From Bacteroides sp. 519 (GTDB lineage: Bacteria; Bacteroidota; Bacteroidia; Bacteroidales; Bacteroidaceae), in the NCBI RefSeq assembly GCF_010500955.1, contig NZ_QVMJ01000027.1:1-55352 (forward strand): a stretch of DNA of 55,352 bases, in the 5' to 3' direction. The translations under genes and the position numbers were made by a program. The notes under the pieces are model-generated. The model was given only the letters and a program-made list of their open reading frames with translations. It did no database searches and was not told the origin of the DNA. Shown in pieces: positions 26,122 to 36,047 of the stretch; position 1 is the first letter of the stretch; every line of letters begins with the position of its first letter.

Positions 26122-27204
26122 ATGATGAATAAAGATAATTACTGTGTTATTATGGGAGGGGGAATAGGAAGCCGGTTTTGGCCGTTCAGCCGAAAATCGC
26201 TTCCGAAACAATTCCTTGACTTTTTTGGTACCGGACGCTCCCTGTTGCAGCAAACATTCGATCGCTTCAATAAAATAATACCCACAGAAAATATTCTGGT
26301 AGTAACCAACGAAATGTATGCCGACCTGGTAAAATACCAATTACCCGAACTTGAACCTGAACAAATATTGTTAGAACCAACCAGAAGAAATACCGCACCT
26401 TGTATAGCATGGGCATCATATCACATAAGAGCACTCAACCCGAATGCTAATATTGTAGTAGCGCCTTCCGATCATTTAATCTTAAAAGAAGATGAATTTC
26501 TGAATGCAATAAGTAATGGGCTTGAGTTTGTTGCTCAATACGACAGACTACTGACGCTTGGTATCAAGCCAAACCGTCCTGAAACAGGATACGGATATAT
26601 CCAGATAGCAGAACAAACAGGAGAAAACTTCTATAAGGTAAAAACATTCACTGAAAAACCAGAGCTGGAATTGGCTAAGGTATTTATGGAAAGTGGAGAA
26701 TTCTATTGGAATTCGGGTCTTTTTATCTGGAATGTACAAAGCATTATCCGGGCAGGAGAGAAATTACTTCCCGAACTTAGTGAGAAACTAAATGCCGGAA
26801 GCGATATTTATGGCACACCTGCCGAAAAAGAATTTATTAATGAACGATTCCCTGCATGCCCTAACGTATCCATTGATATAGGTGTTATGGAAAAGGCCGA
26901 CAATGTATATGTTTCGCTGGGGGATTTTGGCTGGTCCGACTTAGGTACTTGGGGTTCTCTCTATGATTTATCTCCCAAAGACGAAAATAATAATGTTGTG
27001 CTTAAAGGAGAATCAATCATTTATAACAGCAAAAACAATATTGTGGCTTTGCCTAAAGGTAAACTTGCTGTAATAGAGGGGCTTGATGGCTATCTTGTAG
27101 CCGAATCGGAAAACGTACTGCTTATATGTAAAAAAGATGAGGAACAAACAATCCGAAAATACGTAAACGATGCCCAGATAATGTTTGGCGATGATTATGT
27201 ATAA
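26122..27204 (+). CDS. manC: mannose-1-phosphate guanylyltransferase
   Basis: Makes GDP-mannose from mannose-1-phosphate and GTP, the precursor for mannose, rhamnose and fucose in glycans. 360 residues: the nucleotide-binding start GGGIGSRFWPFSRKSLPKQF, APSDHL, the FTEKPELELA segment, and FYWNSGLFIW. It is the short form with only the transferase domain and no C-terminal isomerase domain. An ATGATG pair gives two possible starts three bases apart. It stands alone, but its product can feed the glycan cluster at 13.5-23.2 kb. Confidence 0.95.
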   Translation: MMNKDNYCVIMGGGIGSRFWPFSRKSLPKQFLDFFGTGRSLLQQTFDRFNKIIPTENILVVTNEMYADLVKYQLPELEPEQILLEPTRRNTAPCIAWASYHIRALNPNANIVVAPSDHLILKEDEFLNAISNGLEFVAQYDRLLTLGIKPNRPETGYGYIQIAEQTGENFYKVKTFTEKPELELAKVFMESGEFYWNSGLFIWNVQSIIRAGEKLLPELSEKLNAGSDIYGTPAEKEFINERFPACPNVSIDIGVMEKADNVYVSLGDFGWSDLGTWGSLYDLSPKDENNNVVLKGESIIYNSKNNIVALPKGKLAVIEGLDGYLVAESENVLLICKKDEEQTIRKYVNDAQIMFGDDYV

Positions 27205-27224
27205 TACATCCTCTTATTAGCTGA

Positions 27225-27288
27225 TTCGCCACAGAATTCACAGAGTTTTAAATACGATGCCGCATACCTCTGTGAACTCTGTGGTGAA
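27225..27288. repeat. 21-bp inverted repeat between manC and ispG
   Basis: Arms 27225-27245 and 27268-27288 pair with two mismatches around a 22-nt loop, with the core CCACAGAATTCACAGAG. It lies between the convergent manC and ispG genes and may act as a shared transcription end. The motif resembles the larger repeat at 12621-12752. Confidence 0.8.
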
Positions 27289-27299
27289 ATCTGTAGTTA

Positions 27300-29150
27300 T
27301 TATTGATTTGCCGGAAAATAATCGCCATTAGCTTTAATCAAAGCTATCAACTTATCAACAGCTTCTTCCTCTGGTATATTCTTTTCAATACACTCTTTTC
27401 CTTTGTAAAGGCTGACTTTTCCTCTGCCGGCACCTACATATCCGTAATCGGCATCGGCCATTTCGCCGGGACCATTTACAATACATCCCATTATACCAAT
27501 CTTCAAACCTTTAAGATGCGAAGTTGCTGCCTTAACACGGGCTATAGTGCTTTGTAAGTTAAAAAGTGTACGACCGCATCCGGGACAAGATATATATTCG
27601 GTTTTACTGGTTCGTATACGTCCTGCCTGTAATATGCCAAATGCAACAGAATCAACGATTTCTGGTTGTATGTTGCCTTGATTAAGCAGGAAAATACCAT
27701 CGTAAAAGCCGTCCATAATCAGTGCCCCCATATCGGCAGCCGATTTTATCTGCAAATTCTCAGCCTCATTCTCAGAGTAATGTTGGAAAAACACTATGGG
27801 GTTTTCTAGTCCTTCAGTCATCAGGTTATGAACCAAAGCACGATGCTCTCCCACACGATTGGGAAGGATGGTTTGTGATATAACCACTATTTCCGGGTGA
27901 TTGCGGAGAATGCTTGTGATTTTTTCGGATAAAAGAGGGTAGGGGGTAAACAGGAATTTTATGGTTGCCTGCGAACTTTCTATCAATTCTAAATGCTCCA
28001 AATTAAATGCCGGCCAGGTATTGGGTTCACCTTTCCACTCGTCACCATCAAAAACATACTGAATTCCTTCTTGCCTTTCGGTGTGTGGTATATGTATGCC
28101 GGTATAAATATAATCGGGTTTGAATTGCGGATGTATTTCTTTCTCTTCTCCCATTCGTGCTGATATCACAACCGGAAGATTATCACCACCAATATTGCCA
28201 ACAGCCTTTGTTCGTCTTCTTTCTGGTGAAAGATAATTAAAGTTATCGGCCTGAATACCTGGGATATAAAGATGGTTTTGTCGTTGTTTGATGTAATTTA
28301 CCAGCTTTCGGGCAACCGGAATCTCAGCTTCGGGCTCTTCGCTCAATGATACGCGGATTGTATCGCCCAAACCATCGGCAAGTAAAGCACCGATGCCTAG
28401 AGCAGACTTTATTCGTCCATCCTCGCCATCACCAGCTTCTGTTACGCCCAGGTGGAGCGGGAAATTCATATTTTCCTTATCCATTGCTGCTGCCAACAAG
28501 CGGACAGTGCGCACCATTACAACCGTATTAGATGCTTTTATGGAAATAACTACATTCATGAAGTGCTGCTCAACACATATACGCAAAAACTCCATACACG
28601 ATTCTACCATACCTTCGGGTGTGTCGCCATAGCGCGACATAATACGGTCGGATAAAGAACCATGATTTACGCCTATCCGTATAGCGGTGTAGTTTTCTTT
28701 GCAGATAGCAAGAAAAGGAATAAAGCGTTCTCTGATTTTCAACAATTCTAAGCTATATTCCTCATCTGTGTACTCCAGCTTTTTAAAAGTACGGGCAGGG
28801 TCTACATAATTTCCCGGATTAATGCGTACCTTTTCGGCATATTGTGCTGCAACATCGGCTACTTTAGGGTTAAAATGTACATCGGCAACCAAGGGAACCA
28901 TATAACCATCTCTACGTAAATTGATGTTTATATCCTTTAGGTTTTCGGCCTCTTTTATGCCCTGTGTTGTAAGACGAACATACTCACCTCCGGCATCCAC
29001 AATGCGTTTAGCTTGTTCTACAGACGCTTCTGTATCCATTGTTGAAGTATTGGTCATAGACTGGATCCGAATAGGGTGATTTCCGCCCATTGGAACACCA
29101 CCTATTTGCACCACAGATGTTTCGCGACGAGAGTAATTAAATAAATCCAT
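27300..29150 (-). CDS. ispG: 4-hydroxy-3-methylbut-2-enyl diphosphate synthase
   Basis: Penultimate step of the MEP isoprenoid pathway, a [4Fe-4S] reductase forming HMBPP. 616 residues, the long form with a large central insert seen in Bacteroidota and plants. Seen: RIQSMTNTSTMDTEASVEQ, VPLVADVHF, IRIGVNHGSLSDR in the TIM-barrel part, and the C-terminal cluster cysteines CPGCGRTLF and IMGCIVNGPGEM. The ATG at 29150 shares one base with the purE stop codon (TGATG), so translation is coupled; an earlier TTG in frame is not preferred. Confidence 0.97.
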   Translation of the reverse strand: MDLFNYSRRETSVVQIGGVPMGGNHPIRIQSMTNTSTMDTEASVEQAKRIVDAGGEYVRLTTQGIKEAENLKDININLRRDGYMVPLVADVHFNPKVADVAAQYAEKVRINPGNYVDPARTFKKLEYTDEEYSLELLKIRERFIPFLAICKENYTAIRIGVNHGSLSDRIMSRYGDTPEGMVESCMEFLRICVEQHFMNVVISIKASNTVVMVRTVRLLAAAMDKENMNFPLHLGVTEAGDGEDGRIKSALGIGALLADGLGDTIRVSLSEEPEAEIPVARKLVNYIKQRQNHLYIPGIQADNFNYLSPERRRTKAVGNIGGDNLPVVISARMGEEKEIHPQFKPDYIYTGIHIPHTERQEGIQYVFDGDEWKGEPNTWPAFNLEHLELIESSQATIKFLFTPYPLLSEKITSILRNHPEIVVISQTILPNRVGEHRALVHNLMTEGLENPIVFFQHYSENEAENLQIKSAADMGALIMDGFYDGIFLLNQGNIQPEIVDSVAFGILQAGRIRTSKTEYISCPGCGRTLFNLQSTIARVKAATSHLKGLKIGIMGCIVNGPGEMADADYGYVGAGRGKVSLYKGKECIEKNIPEEEAVDKLIALIKANGDYFPANQ

Positions 29151-29656
29151 CAATTTGTTTTAAACGTATATTCAACTTTCTTTAGATCTTCATTAGCACT
29201 AACGATCTTCTTTTTAAGATTTTGTTTATAAGCAATGAATTTGGCTTCTAATTCTTTGTTTTCCAGAGAGAGCATTTGTACTGCAAGAATAGCAGCATTC
29301 AGGGCACCATTTATACCTACTGTTGCTACAGGAATTCCCGGAGGCATTTGAACAATGGCTAATAACGCATCCATTCCTTCGAGCGATGCTTTGATGGGTA
29401 CACCAATAACTGGTAATGGAGTAGAGGCCGCAATAACACCGGGCAAATGAGCAGCCATACCAGCTGCGGCAATAATTACTTTAATTCCACGCGAATGCGC
29501 ATTCTTCGAGAAGTGTTCAACTTCTTCGGGGGTACGGTGTGCCGATAGGGCATTCATTTCGAAAGGAACTTCAAGTTCATTCAGAAGTTGTGCAGCCTTT
29601 TCCATAACAGGAAGATCGGAGGTGCTGCCCATAATAATACTTACAATTGGAGACAT
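29150..29656 (-). CDS. purE: N5-carboxyaminoimidazole ribonucleotide mutase
   Basis: Converts N5-CAIR to CAIR in purine synthesis. 168 residues from the ATG at 29656: IIMGSTSDLPVMEKAAQLL, NALSAHRTPEEV (His of the active site), AAAGMAAHLPGV, and MPPGIPVATVGINGALNAAI. A longer reading to 29740 would add 28 residues encoded by the TTGAGAGTTGAGAG repeat and is rejected. It sits between gcvH and ispG in the rpoN operon; no purK is in the window. Confidence 0.96.
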   Translation of the reverse strand: MSPIVSIIMGSTSDLPVMEKAAQLLNELEVPFEMNALSAHRTPEEVEHFSKNAHSRGIKVIIAAAGMAAHLPGVIAASTPLPVIGVPIKASLEGMDALLAIVQMPPGIPVATVGINGALNAAILAVQMLSLENKELEAKFIAYKQNLKKKIVSANEDLKKVEYTFKTN

Positions 29657-29661
29657 AATTA

Positions 29662-29757
<96 letters not shown>

Positions 29758-30132
29758 TTATAATATTGCTTTATAGCCATCCGCATCTAAAAGATCGCCC
29801 AGATCGGCTACATCATTTGGTTTGAGTTTTATTAACCATCCTTTTCCATAAGGATCATTGTTTACTAATTCGGGGTTCGACTCAAGTTCTTCGTTCTGTT
29901 CCAGTACTTCGCCGGCAATAGGAAGAAATAAATCGGATACAGTTTTAACAACCTCAATGGTTCCAAAAACTTCGCCTGCGTTTAATGTTTCGCCAACGCT
30001 GGGTATATCCACAAATACAATATCGCCCAATTGCTCTTGTGCATAATCTGTTATACCTACATAAGCAATGTCACCGTCAATGCGTACCCATTCATGTTCG
30101 CTTGTGTACTTAAGTCCTTCTGGGATGTTCAT
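29758..30132 (-). CDS. gcvH: glycine cleavage system H protein
   Basis: Carries the aminomethyl group on a lipoyl-lysine between the P and T proteins of glycine cleavage. 124 residues: SEHEWVRIDGDIAYVGITDY, then the lipoylation region GTIEVVKTVSD with Lys63, and NDPYGKGWLIKLKP. Normal length. It is separated from purE by the repeat hairpin at 29662-29757 and from the PAP2-like gene by 36 nt. The genes for P and T proteins are not here. Confidence 0.97.
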   Translation of the reverse strand: MNIPEGLKYTSEHEWVRIDGDIAYVGITDYAQEQLGDIVFVDIPSVGETLNAGEVFGTIEVVKTVSDLFLPIAGEVLEQNEELESNPELVNNDPYGKGWLIKLKPNDVADLGDLLDADGYKAIL

Positions 30133-30168
30133 GATAATTAAATTTAGAGAGTTAATACTATTTTTTGG

Positions 30169-30837
30169 TTAGAATAAATATCTGAAGAATATGTTACTTG
30201 TTGTTGGGTATAAAACAACAATGGTACAAATCAGCCCGATTGTAAAGCCGGCTAACACCTCGTTTAAGGAGTGCTTGCCTAGTATCATTTGAGATGTGCC
30301 AACTAAACCGGCAAGTATAATAAATATACAAAGTAACCAAACCGGATTGTAACCAAATACATTTGCCAAAGTAACCAGGCCACCAATAATGGCTCCCATG
30401 CCACCGGCATGTGCACTGATTTTCCATCTCAGGTTTGCAATGAGGAATACAATCATAATTAAGATGGAAGATAATATAATACCATTCATATACCAGGGTA
30501 TATTTAAACGGCGCATCATCAATGAACAGAAAATAAAGGAGATAATTGTTAATAAATAAGGCACATAACGCCTGCCTCTGCGACCTAAGTTGCTAGTAGG
30601 TGCACCACTTATTTTCAGGAATAAGAAAATCAGTAAAATCGGCAGTAGTATAGTAAAGCTAACAACCATACCCAGTACAACCAATTTATACCCAATTGGC
30701 ATTATTCTTAAGTACGTAAACAAGAACAATGCAATAAATGCAATGACTGGAATAAAGAAAGGTACAGATACAACAGATATTACTTTCGAACTAACTGTTA
30801 GTATCCGTTCTGTTATTGATTTATTTTCGCTCATCAT
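30169..30837 (-). CDS. PAP2-like membrane protein
   Basis: 222 residues with about six membrane segments. The second half resembles a PAP2/undecaprenyl-phosphatase core: WKISAHAGGMGAI in the place of the PSGH motif and SQMILGKHSLNEVLAGFTIG in the place of SRxxxxxHxxxDV. The first PAP2 motif is degenerate, and PSGH is changed to SAHA, so catalytic activity is doubtful or altered. The start overlaps the rpoN stop by 4 nt (ATGATG gives two starts). A role in lipid or lipid-carrier dephosphorylation is the family expectation. Confidence 0.75.
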   Translation of the reverse strand: MMSENKSITERILTVSSKVISVVSVPFFIPVIAFIALFLFTYLRIMPIGYKLVVLGMVVSFTILLPILLIFLFLKISGAPTSNLGRRGRRYVPYLLTIISFIFCSLMMRRLNIPWYMNGIILSSILIMIVFLIANLRWKISAHAGGMGAIIGGLVTLANVFGYNPVWLLCIFIILAGLVGTSQMILGKHSLNEVLAGFTIGLICTIVVLYPTTSNIFFRYLF

Positions 30838-32288
30838 TTTCTTAACCGGGCTACTGGTATATTTAATTGCTGACGATATTTGGCTACTGTGCGCCGGGCT
30901 ATAGGATAGCCTTTTACTTTAAGCATCTCGGCCAGTTCATCATCGGTATATGGTTTTTTCTTATCTTCTCCTTCAATACATTCCTTGAGAATGTTCTTAA
31001 TTTCGCGTACAGACATCTCTTCACCATCCTCGGTTACATATCCATCGCTAAAAAAGAACTTCAGCGAATATACGCCATAGTTAGTTTGTACATATTTACT
31101 GTTGCTCACGCGAGAAATTGTAGATATATCCAAACCATTACGCTCGGCCACATCTTTTAGTATCATAGGGCGGAGCAACGATTCGTCTCCCTCAAGGAAA
31201 AAGGGGCGTTGAATATCCACAATGGCTTCCATGGTGGTCATCAATGTATTTTGGCGTTGTTTAACTGCATCAATAAAACCTTGAGCTGCATCCATTTTCT
31301 GTTTCAGAAACATCATTGCATCTCGCGACTCTTTACTCTGATTGCTTTTATTGCGGGTATGTTCTTCCAACATGGTTGTAAAATCACGATTCATGCGGAG
31401 TTCAGGAACATTTTTGTTATTAAGACTGATGGTAATTGTATCGTCTAATGTTTCTACAATAAAGTCCGGAATAATCTGCTGCATGTTTTTGCCAATGGCT
31501 TCACCCAGTGAACTTCCGGGACGTGGATTCAGTTTTGTTATTTCGGCTAAAACTTCTTCAAATACTTCATCGGTCAAACCCAGCTTCTGCTTTATTTTGT
31601 CCCAATGTTTCCGGGTAAACTCCTCGTAACATTTTTCAAGAACATCTATTCCTATCTGCTTTAGCGGGGTATCTTCTTTTCTGTTTAGCTGAATTAATAA
31701 ACACTCCTGCAAACTACGCGCACCCAATCCGGGTGGGTCGAACTCTTGTATTGTTTTAAGAGCACTTTCCAGTTCTTCTTCGGTAGCCGATATGCCAGCA
31801 TAAATAGCCAGTTCGTCGCTGATGCTTTCGAGCGATTTACGTAAAAGTCCATCATCATCAAGAGAGCCAATCAGGTACTCGGTTAACTCACGTTGATGGT
31901 CGGTGAGGTCTTGCTCGCCTAACTGATTCTTTAATATTTCGTAGAAAGAGGTACTATCGGAAAAAGGAATCTCTTCCGTTTTTTCATCTTTAGACCGATT
32001 GTTATCTTGTAGTTTATAATCGGGTATATCATCTTCTGTCAGATAATCATTCAGTGCATCGTAATCGGTATCGCCGGTTGTTTCTTCCAGTTCTGTTGAT
32101 TCTATGGTATCTGCACTTTCCTCTTTGCCTTCCTCCAATGCCGGGTTCTCCAATAGTTCGGCATGTATACGGTCTTCGAGTTCTAACGCGGGTAATTCCA
32201 GTAATTTTACTACCAGTATTTGCTGCGGTGACAAGGTTTGAACCTGCTGCTGTGCCTGAGTTTGTATTTGACGAGAGCCTTGAGCCAT
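30834..32288 (-). CDS. rpoN: RNA polymerase sigma-54 factor
   Basis: Directs polymerase to -24/-12 promoters that need an AAA activator. 484 residues: N-terminal Q-rich activator-interacting region (QQQVQTLSPQQILVVKLLEL, ENPALEEG), an acidic linker (about 55-110), core-binding domain (LNPRPGSSLGEAIG), helix-turn-helix (LKDVAERNGLDISTISRVSN), and the RpoN box ARRTVAKYRQQL near the C-terminus. It heads the minus-strand run rpoN-PAP2-gcvH-purE-ispG. A TACTTTTG box lies at 32325-32332. Confidence 0.97.
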   Translation of the reverse strand: MAQGSRQIQTQAQQQVQTLSPQQILVVKLLELPALELEDRIHAELLENPALEEGKEESADTIESTELEETTGDTDYDALNDYLTEDDIPDYKLQDNNRSKDEKTEEIPFSDSTSFYEILKNQLGEQDLTDHQRELTEYLIGSLDDDGLLRKSLESISDELAIYAGISATEEELESALKTIQEFDPPGLGARSLQECLLIQLNRKEDTPLKQIGIDVLEKCYEEFTRKHWDKIKQKLGLTDEVFEEVLAEITKLNPRPGSSLGEAIGKNMQQIIPDFIVETLDDTITISLNNKNVPELRMNRDFTTMLEEHTRNKSNQSKESRDAMMFLKQKMDAAQGFIDAVKQRQNTLMTTMEAIVDIQRPFFLEGDESLLRPMILKDVAERNGLDISTISRVSNSKYVQTNYGVYSLKFFFSDGYVTEDGEEMSVREIKNILKECIEGEDKKKPYTDDELAEMLKVKGYPIARRTVAKYRQQLNIPVARLRK

Positions 32289-32324
32289 ATCTAATATTTA
32301 CGACATCTATAAAATTTGTTGGTA

Positions 32325-32332
32325 CAAAAGTA
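32325..32332 (-). promoter_or_regulatory. -7 box of the rpoN operon
   Basis: Minus strand TACTTTTG, 37 nt before the rpoN ATG. Confidence 0.6.
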
Positions 32333-32365
32333 ACGATTAAATTGAAATTAGTGAATTAGATTGGA

Positions 32366-32373
32366 TATATTTG
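32366..32373 (+). promoter_or_regulatory. -7 box for the GH88 gene
   Basis: TATATTTG, 28 nt before the ATG at 32402. Confidence 0.6.
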
Positions 32374-32401
32374 CACTGCAATATCTTTATTAAAATATAT
32401 T

Positions 32402-33640
32402 ATGAAAAAGATTATCAGAGTTAATCTACAAATCTTATGTCTCTTTATTAGTATTATATCATTTAGTGCCTGTGTTGAAAGTAAGAGTAAATTCATTCGC
32501 GAAAATATAGAGTATGCAACTGCGCAAACACATTTAATGCTGAAAAATGTGGGTGAGCCAACCGGAAAGAATTACCCACGTTCTATGGATGATAGTGGTA
32601 AACTGACTACCACAGATATGTACGATTGGACTCCCGGTTTCTTTCCTGGTTCTTTGTGGTACCTTTATGAGTTAACCGAAGACTCTGTTTGGCTTGCCGA
32701 AGCAGAGAAATGGACTGCCTCGCTTGAACCTCTTAAAACTTTTACAGGTAACCACGATTTGGGTTTCATGATATATTGCAGCTATGGCAACGCACTACGC
32801 CTGGCACCTAAAGCCGGATACCGGGATATTATTATTCAAAGCGCCGAATCGCTTTCAACCCGTTTTGACGAACGTACACAAACAATAAAATCGTGGAATT
32901 CTTTTCAGTCGTGGGATGGAGAAACAAGCGGGCAATTTCCGGTTATTGTTGATAATATGATGAACTTGGAGATGTTGTTTGCCGCTTCACGCCTTTCGGG
33001 AAACAAAAAATATTATAATATTGCTGTTGCTCATGCCAATACCACTATTATGAACCATTTCAGAGACAATTATAGTACGTATCATGTGGTGGATTTCGAT
33101 TCTATTTCGGGCAAAGCTTTGTTTAGGGGCACAGCACAGGGATACGCTGATAACTCTACATGGGCCCGGGGGCAGGCATGGATTATTTATGGCTTTACAA
33201 TGATGTATCGCGAAACAAAAGATCCGGATTATTTGCGCATAGCCATCAATGCAGCTAATTACTACCTGCGCCATTTGCCCGAAGATTTGATTCCGTTGTG
33301 GGATTTTAATGTATGCGAAGTGGGTTATACTCCGGATAAAAAGTCTTATGCTTCTAAATATGAGAAAAGAATAAAGGATGCCTCTGCTGCATGTATCACC
33401 AGTTCGGCCTTATTCGAACTGGGAATACTTGCCCAAGAATCAAAATATACCGATTATGCAGTAAGTATGTTGTACCGATTATCTAATATGCAGTACAAAG
33501 CTCCAATCGGATCAAATGCAAATTTCCTTATTATGCACTGTGTGGGTAGTATCCCTCATCAATCGGAGATAGATAAACCCCTTGTGTATGCAGATTATTA
33601 TTTTCTGGAAGCTTTAGCGAGATATAAGAGAAGTAAGTAG
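32402..33640 (+). CDS. GH88 unsaturated glucuronyl hydrolase lipoprotein
   Basis: Cleaves the unsaturated uronic acid left at the non-reducing end by polysaccharide lyases. 412 residues: lipoprotein signal with lipobox FSAC (Cys24), then an (alpha/alpha)6 barrel with DMYDWTPGFFPGSLW, TGNHDLGFM (Asp119) and VDNMMNLEM (Asp184), the two conserved acids of the family, and NSTWARGQAWIIYG. It likely acts in the periplasm or at the outer membrane on glycosaminoglycan- or ulvan-like fragments. It stands alone, with no lyase or SusCD genes beside it. The stop codon falls in an AAGTAAGTAG repeat. Confidence 0.94.
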   Translation: MKKIIRVNLQILCLFISIISFSACVESKSKFIRENIEYATAQTHLMLKNVGEPTGKNYPRSMDDSGKLTTTDMYDWTPGFFPGSLWYLYELTEDSVWLAEAEKWTASLEPLKTFTGNHDLGFMIYCSYGNALRLAPKAGYRDIIIQSAESLSTRFDERTQTIKSWNSFQSWDGETSGQFPVIVDNMMNLEMLFAASRLSGNKKYYNIAVAHANTTIMNHFRDNYSTYHVVDFDSISGKALFRGTAQGYADNSTWARGQAWIIYGFTMMYRETKDPDYLRIAINAANYYLRHLPEDLIPLWDFNVCEVGYTPDKKSYASKYEKRIKDASAACITSSALFELGILAQESKYTDYAVSMLYRLSNMQYKAPIGSNANFLIMHCVGSIPHQSEIDKPLVYADYYFLEALARYKRSK

Positions 33641-33716
33641 TAAGAAGTAAGTAGTAAGTAGTAAGAATCTATGCAGCATTGCTACTTACTACTTACTTCT
33701 TAATTCTTAATTCTAC
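33628..33716. repeat. AGTAAGTAGTA repeat with fold-back
   Basis: AAGTAAGTAGTAAG copies at 33630-33665 are followed by CTACTTACTACTTACTTCTT at 33682-33701. The hairpin separates the convergent GH88 and 745-residue protein genes and includes the GH88 stop codon. Confidence 0.85.
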
Positions 33717-35950
33717 TCAATAAGCAACTTAGTTACAGCTGCCGTATCCATTGCCCATTGCAGGGTATAAACTTCGTCGGCTTCTTTGTTTTCGACAATG
33801 GTAAGGTTCTGGGCTTCTGCTTTAATAGAAAGCAGGTTACCGATTGTTGTTTTACTTTTCAGCTTGGCCAGTAATGCTTCTACGTTTTCGAACTTCATAT
33901 TTCCTACTACCTGACCACCGAAAGGCATTTCTAACCAGATTATTTCGCGGGCTGTAACATCTAATACACCAAACACAAGTCCTTTGGCTGCACTTTGTGT
34001 TACCCGTACCTGGTGCTGCACACACGATGGATCGTAAGCAACCCCGGTTTTCTCGGAAATTCTCATCGGGTTGGCCGAGTTCATCCAACCAACAACCAGG
34101 TTGGGTGATATTGCCCCATTGCTATATGCGTTACACGTAAATACCACGTAACGGGCATTCTCTTTGGTCAACGCCTGTATATCCAGTTCAATATATTCGG
34201 CAGTACCTACTTTGTTAGGTATGCTTCGGATGTCTCCGCTATGTTTGGCACCAAGCGTAACCAGATTACAGAAAGCACAAATCTCCGTTTTTGACTGATA
34301 AACTATCATACAACTCAAATCCATATCGAGATGTTGAGCCGGCAAATCTTTTCCCCACTGCATAAACAAACGAACAGCATTTCCTTCTAAATGGAAACGG
34401 GTACCCATCAATGCACTCGAGGTGTCTTGCACTGTATCACTTCTATCGCCTATAGACAAAGGAATATTGAACAGCATAGGATCTATGTACATTGTTTTAC
34501 TATCTGTTTCAATTTTACCGAAACGGTTAGAAACAGCTGTCACACATAGGTCTTCTACCTTCGAAACCATCTCTTTCAGCTGATCTGTTGTGTATATGTT
34601 AACCAGATTATTGGGACCGATGCTTTTGGCATTTCCACCAAGCGGCTTAACTATACGAACTGCTTTGGGATCGAAATAAGTCTCCGCATACATATTCAGT
34701 GTAAACAGTAAACGGGCAGGAACCTGATCCATTACCTCCTCGAAAGCAGCAAGTGTTTGATCTGTACCAAACCAAAGCATATTGGCAAACAACGATCGGG
34801 CAAATAAACCTGGTCTTTGTTTCAGCAGGTTAAATGTTTTCACTACATCCGATTTCAATCGTGCAACTTCTACCTCTCCCTGATATACGGTATAAACTTT
34901 ATTATAGAATACATCAAGCAATTCTTTCAGATATTCAAATCCCGGCTTCTGAGCATATTCGGCTAAACGAAGCGCTCTGATAAAGCGTACCCACATTCCG
35001 CGTTTGGGATGCATGGCTTCGCAAGCCTTTTCCATATCCATATCTAAATTGTTCAGCCATGTAGCAACCATTCTGCACTGTGTACGGTTGTATTTCAGTT
35101 TAAGAACCGTTTTTCTATCTATCCCGGCTTTCTTTGAATTATCCAGATGGGCTATGATATGTACATCGTTATTCTGAGCCCTTTTAATAAGCGTTTTAGG
35201 TTCTATAATTTGCAGAAATCCGGTTTTCTTATACCACAGGTAACGCAATACATCTGTAGGAGTGGTTATAAACTGTTGAGCTTTAACAAACTCCTTCTTT
35301 TCAACAAAAGTATCCAGAATCAAGACCTGGGTTTCTTTCATTGTTATCTCCACATTGGGGAAAGGGAGTTCCTGCGCCAGAATTTTCAAGCTGTCGGCTT
35401 GTGTAGCATCTAAAGCAGTTCGCGATTCTAACAGGTTTTGATAATAGGTTGCCAAATCATCTTCAGTCCAAAGCGTTAAGAGTTTCAACTTACTTCCTTG
35501 TCCGTAATTCTCTATCTCCGACAATTGGAAAGGTGTACCACAAAACGGGCATCCGTTGTACCTTTCTAACGGGAATGTATTTTCCGGAATTATATGTCCA
35601 CAAGCCAAACGGGATCCACTTTTACTATTAAAGATATTCGCTATCAGTGTTACTAAATGATCCCACTGGGTTTCTCCGGTTGGTGTGTCCCAACCTTTAA
35701 CCAACGGTGCCCAGTTAAGGTTAAGTCCCAACACTTCTTTCATTAGATTAAAAATAGCAATCATTTGGTTGGGTGCAAGTGTATTTAATGCCTGTAACAG
35801 GTCTTCGGATACAGTGTAACCTATTTTTTTTAAATTAGCAACCAGTATAAGGGTTGTTTGTTTCAGATTATCTTTTGTTACTACCATTTTATCTTTCGAT
35901 ATAAAAATAGCATTCTGCCGGATCGACACTTTCAACAAATCGTTTTTCAT
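33713..35950 (-). CDS. large RING-like/TerD-like protein (MXAN_6230/SCO0854-like)
   Basis: A 745-residue protein without signal peptide. Around residues 116-140 is a RING-like zinc motif (ACGHIIPENTFPLERYNGCPFCG). The middle is helical. The C-terminal 250 residues include RLFMQWGKDLPAQHLDMDLS and CNLVTLGAKHSGDI, similar in layout to TerD/tellurite-stress domains. It resembles the MXAN_6230/SCO0854 family of RING-containing proteins, whose role is not established; I make this match from memory. A tRNA-like element and a promoter box lie upstream on the same strand (36048-36233), so that element may be in its leader. Confidence 0.6.
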   Translation of the reverse strand: MKNDLLKVSIRQNAIFISKDKMVVTKDNLKQTTLILVANLKKIGYTVSEDLLQALNTLAPNQMIAIFNLMKEVLGLNLNWAPLVKGWDTPTGETQWDHLVTLIANIFNSKSGSRLACGHIIPENTFPLERYNGCPFCGTPFQLSEIENYGQGSKLKLLTLWTEDDLATYYQNLLESRTALDATQADSLKILAQELPFPNVEITMKETQVLILDTFVEKKEFVKAQQFITTPTDVLRYLWYKKTGFLQIIEPKTLIKRAQNNDVHIIAHLDNSKKAGIDRKTVLKLKYNRTQCRMVATWLNNLDMDMEKACEAMHPKRGMWVRFIRALRLAEYAQKPGFEYLKELLDVFYNKVYTVYQGEVEVARLKSDVVKTFNLLKQRPGLFARSLFANMLWFGTDQTLAAFEEVMDQVPARLLFTLNMYAETYFDPKAVRIVKPLGGNAKSIGPNNLVNIYTTDQLKEMVSKVEDLCVTAVSNRFGKIETDSKTMYIDPMLFNIPLSIGDRSDTVQDTSSALMGTRFHLEGNAVRLFMQWGKDLPAQHLDMDLSCMIVYQSKTEICAFCNLVTLGAKHSGDIRSIPNKVGTAEYIELDIQALTKENARYVVFTCNAYSNGAISPNLVVGWMNSANPMRISEKTGVAYDPSCVQHQVRVTQSAAKGLVFGVLDVTAREIIWLEMPFGGQVVGNMKFENVEALLAKLKSKTTIGNLLSIKAEAQNLTIVENKEADEVYTLQWAMDTAAVTKLLIE

Positions 35951-36047
35951 ACAATCATACTTTTAAAATGAATAAATATGGTAATTAAGAGACTATTAAC
36001 ATTTCCAGAGTTTAGAAGTAAGCCTCTTTTGACCATTATTTACAAAG

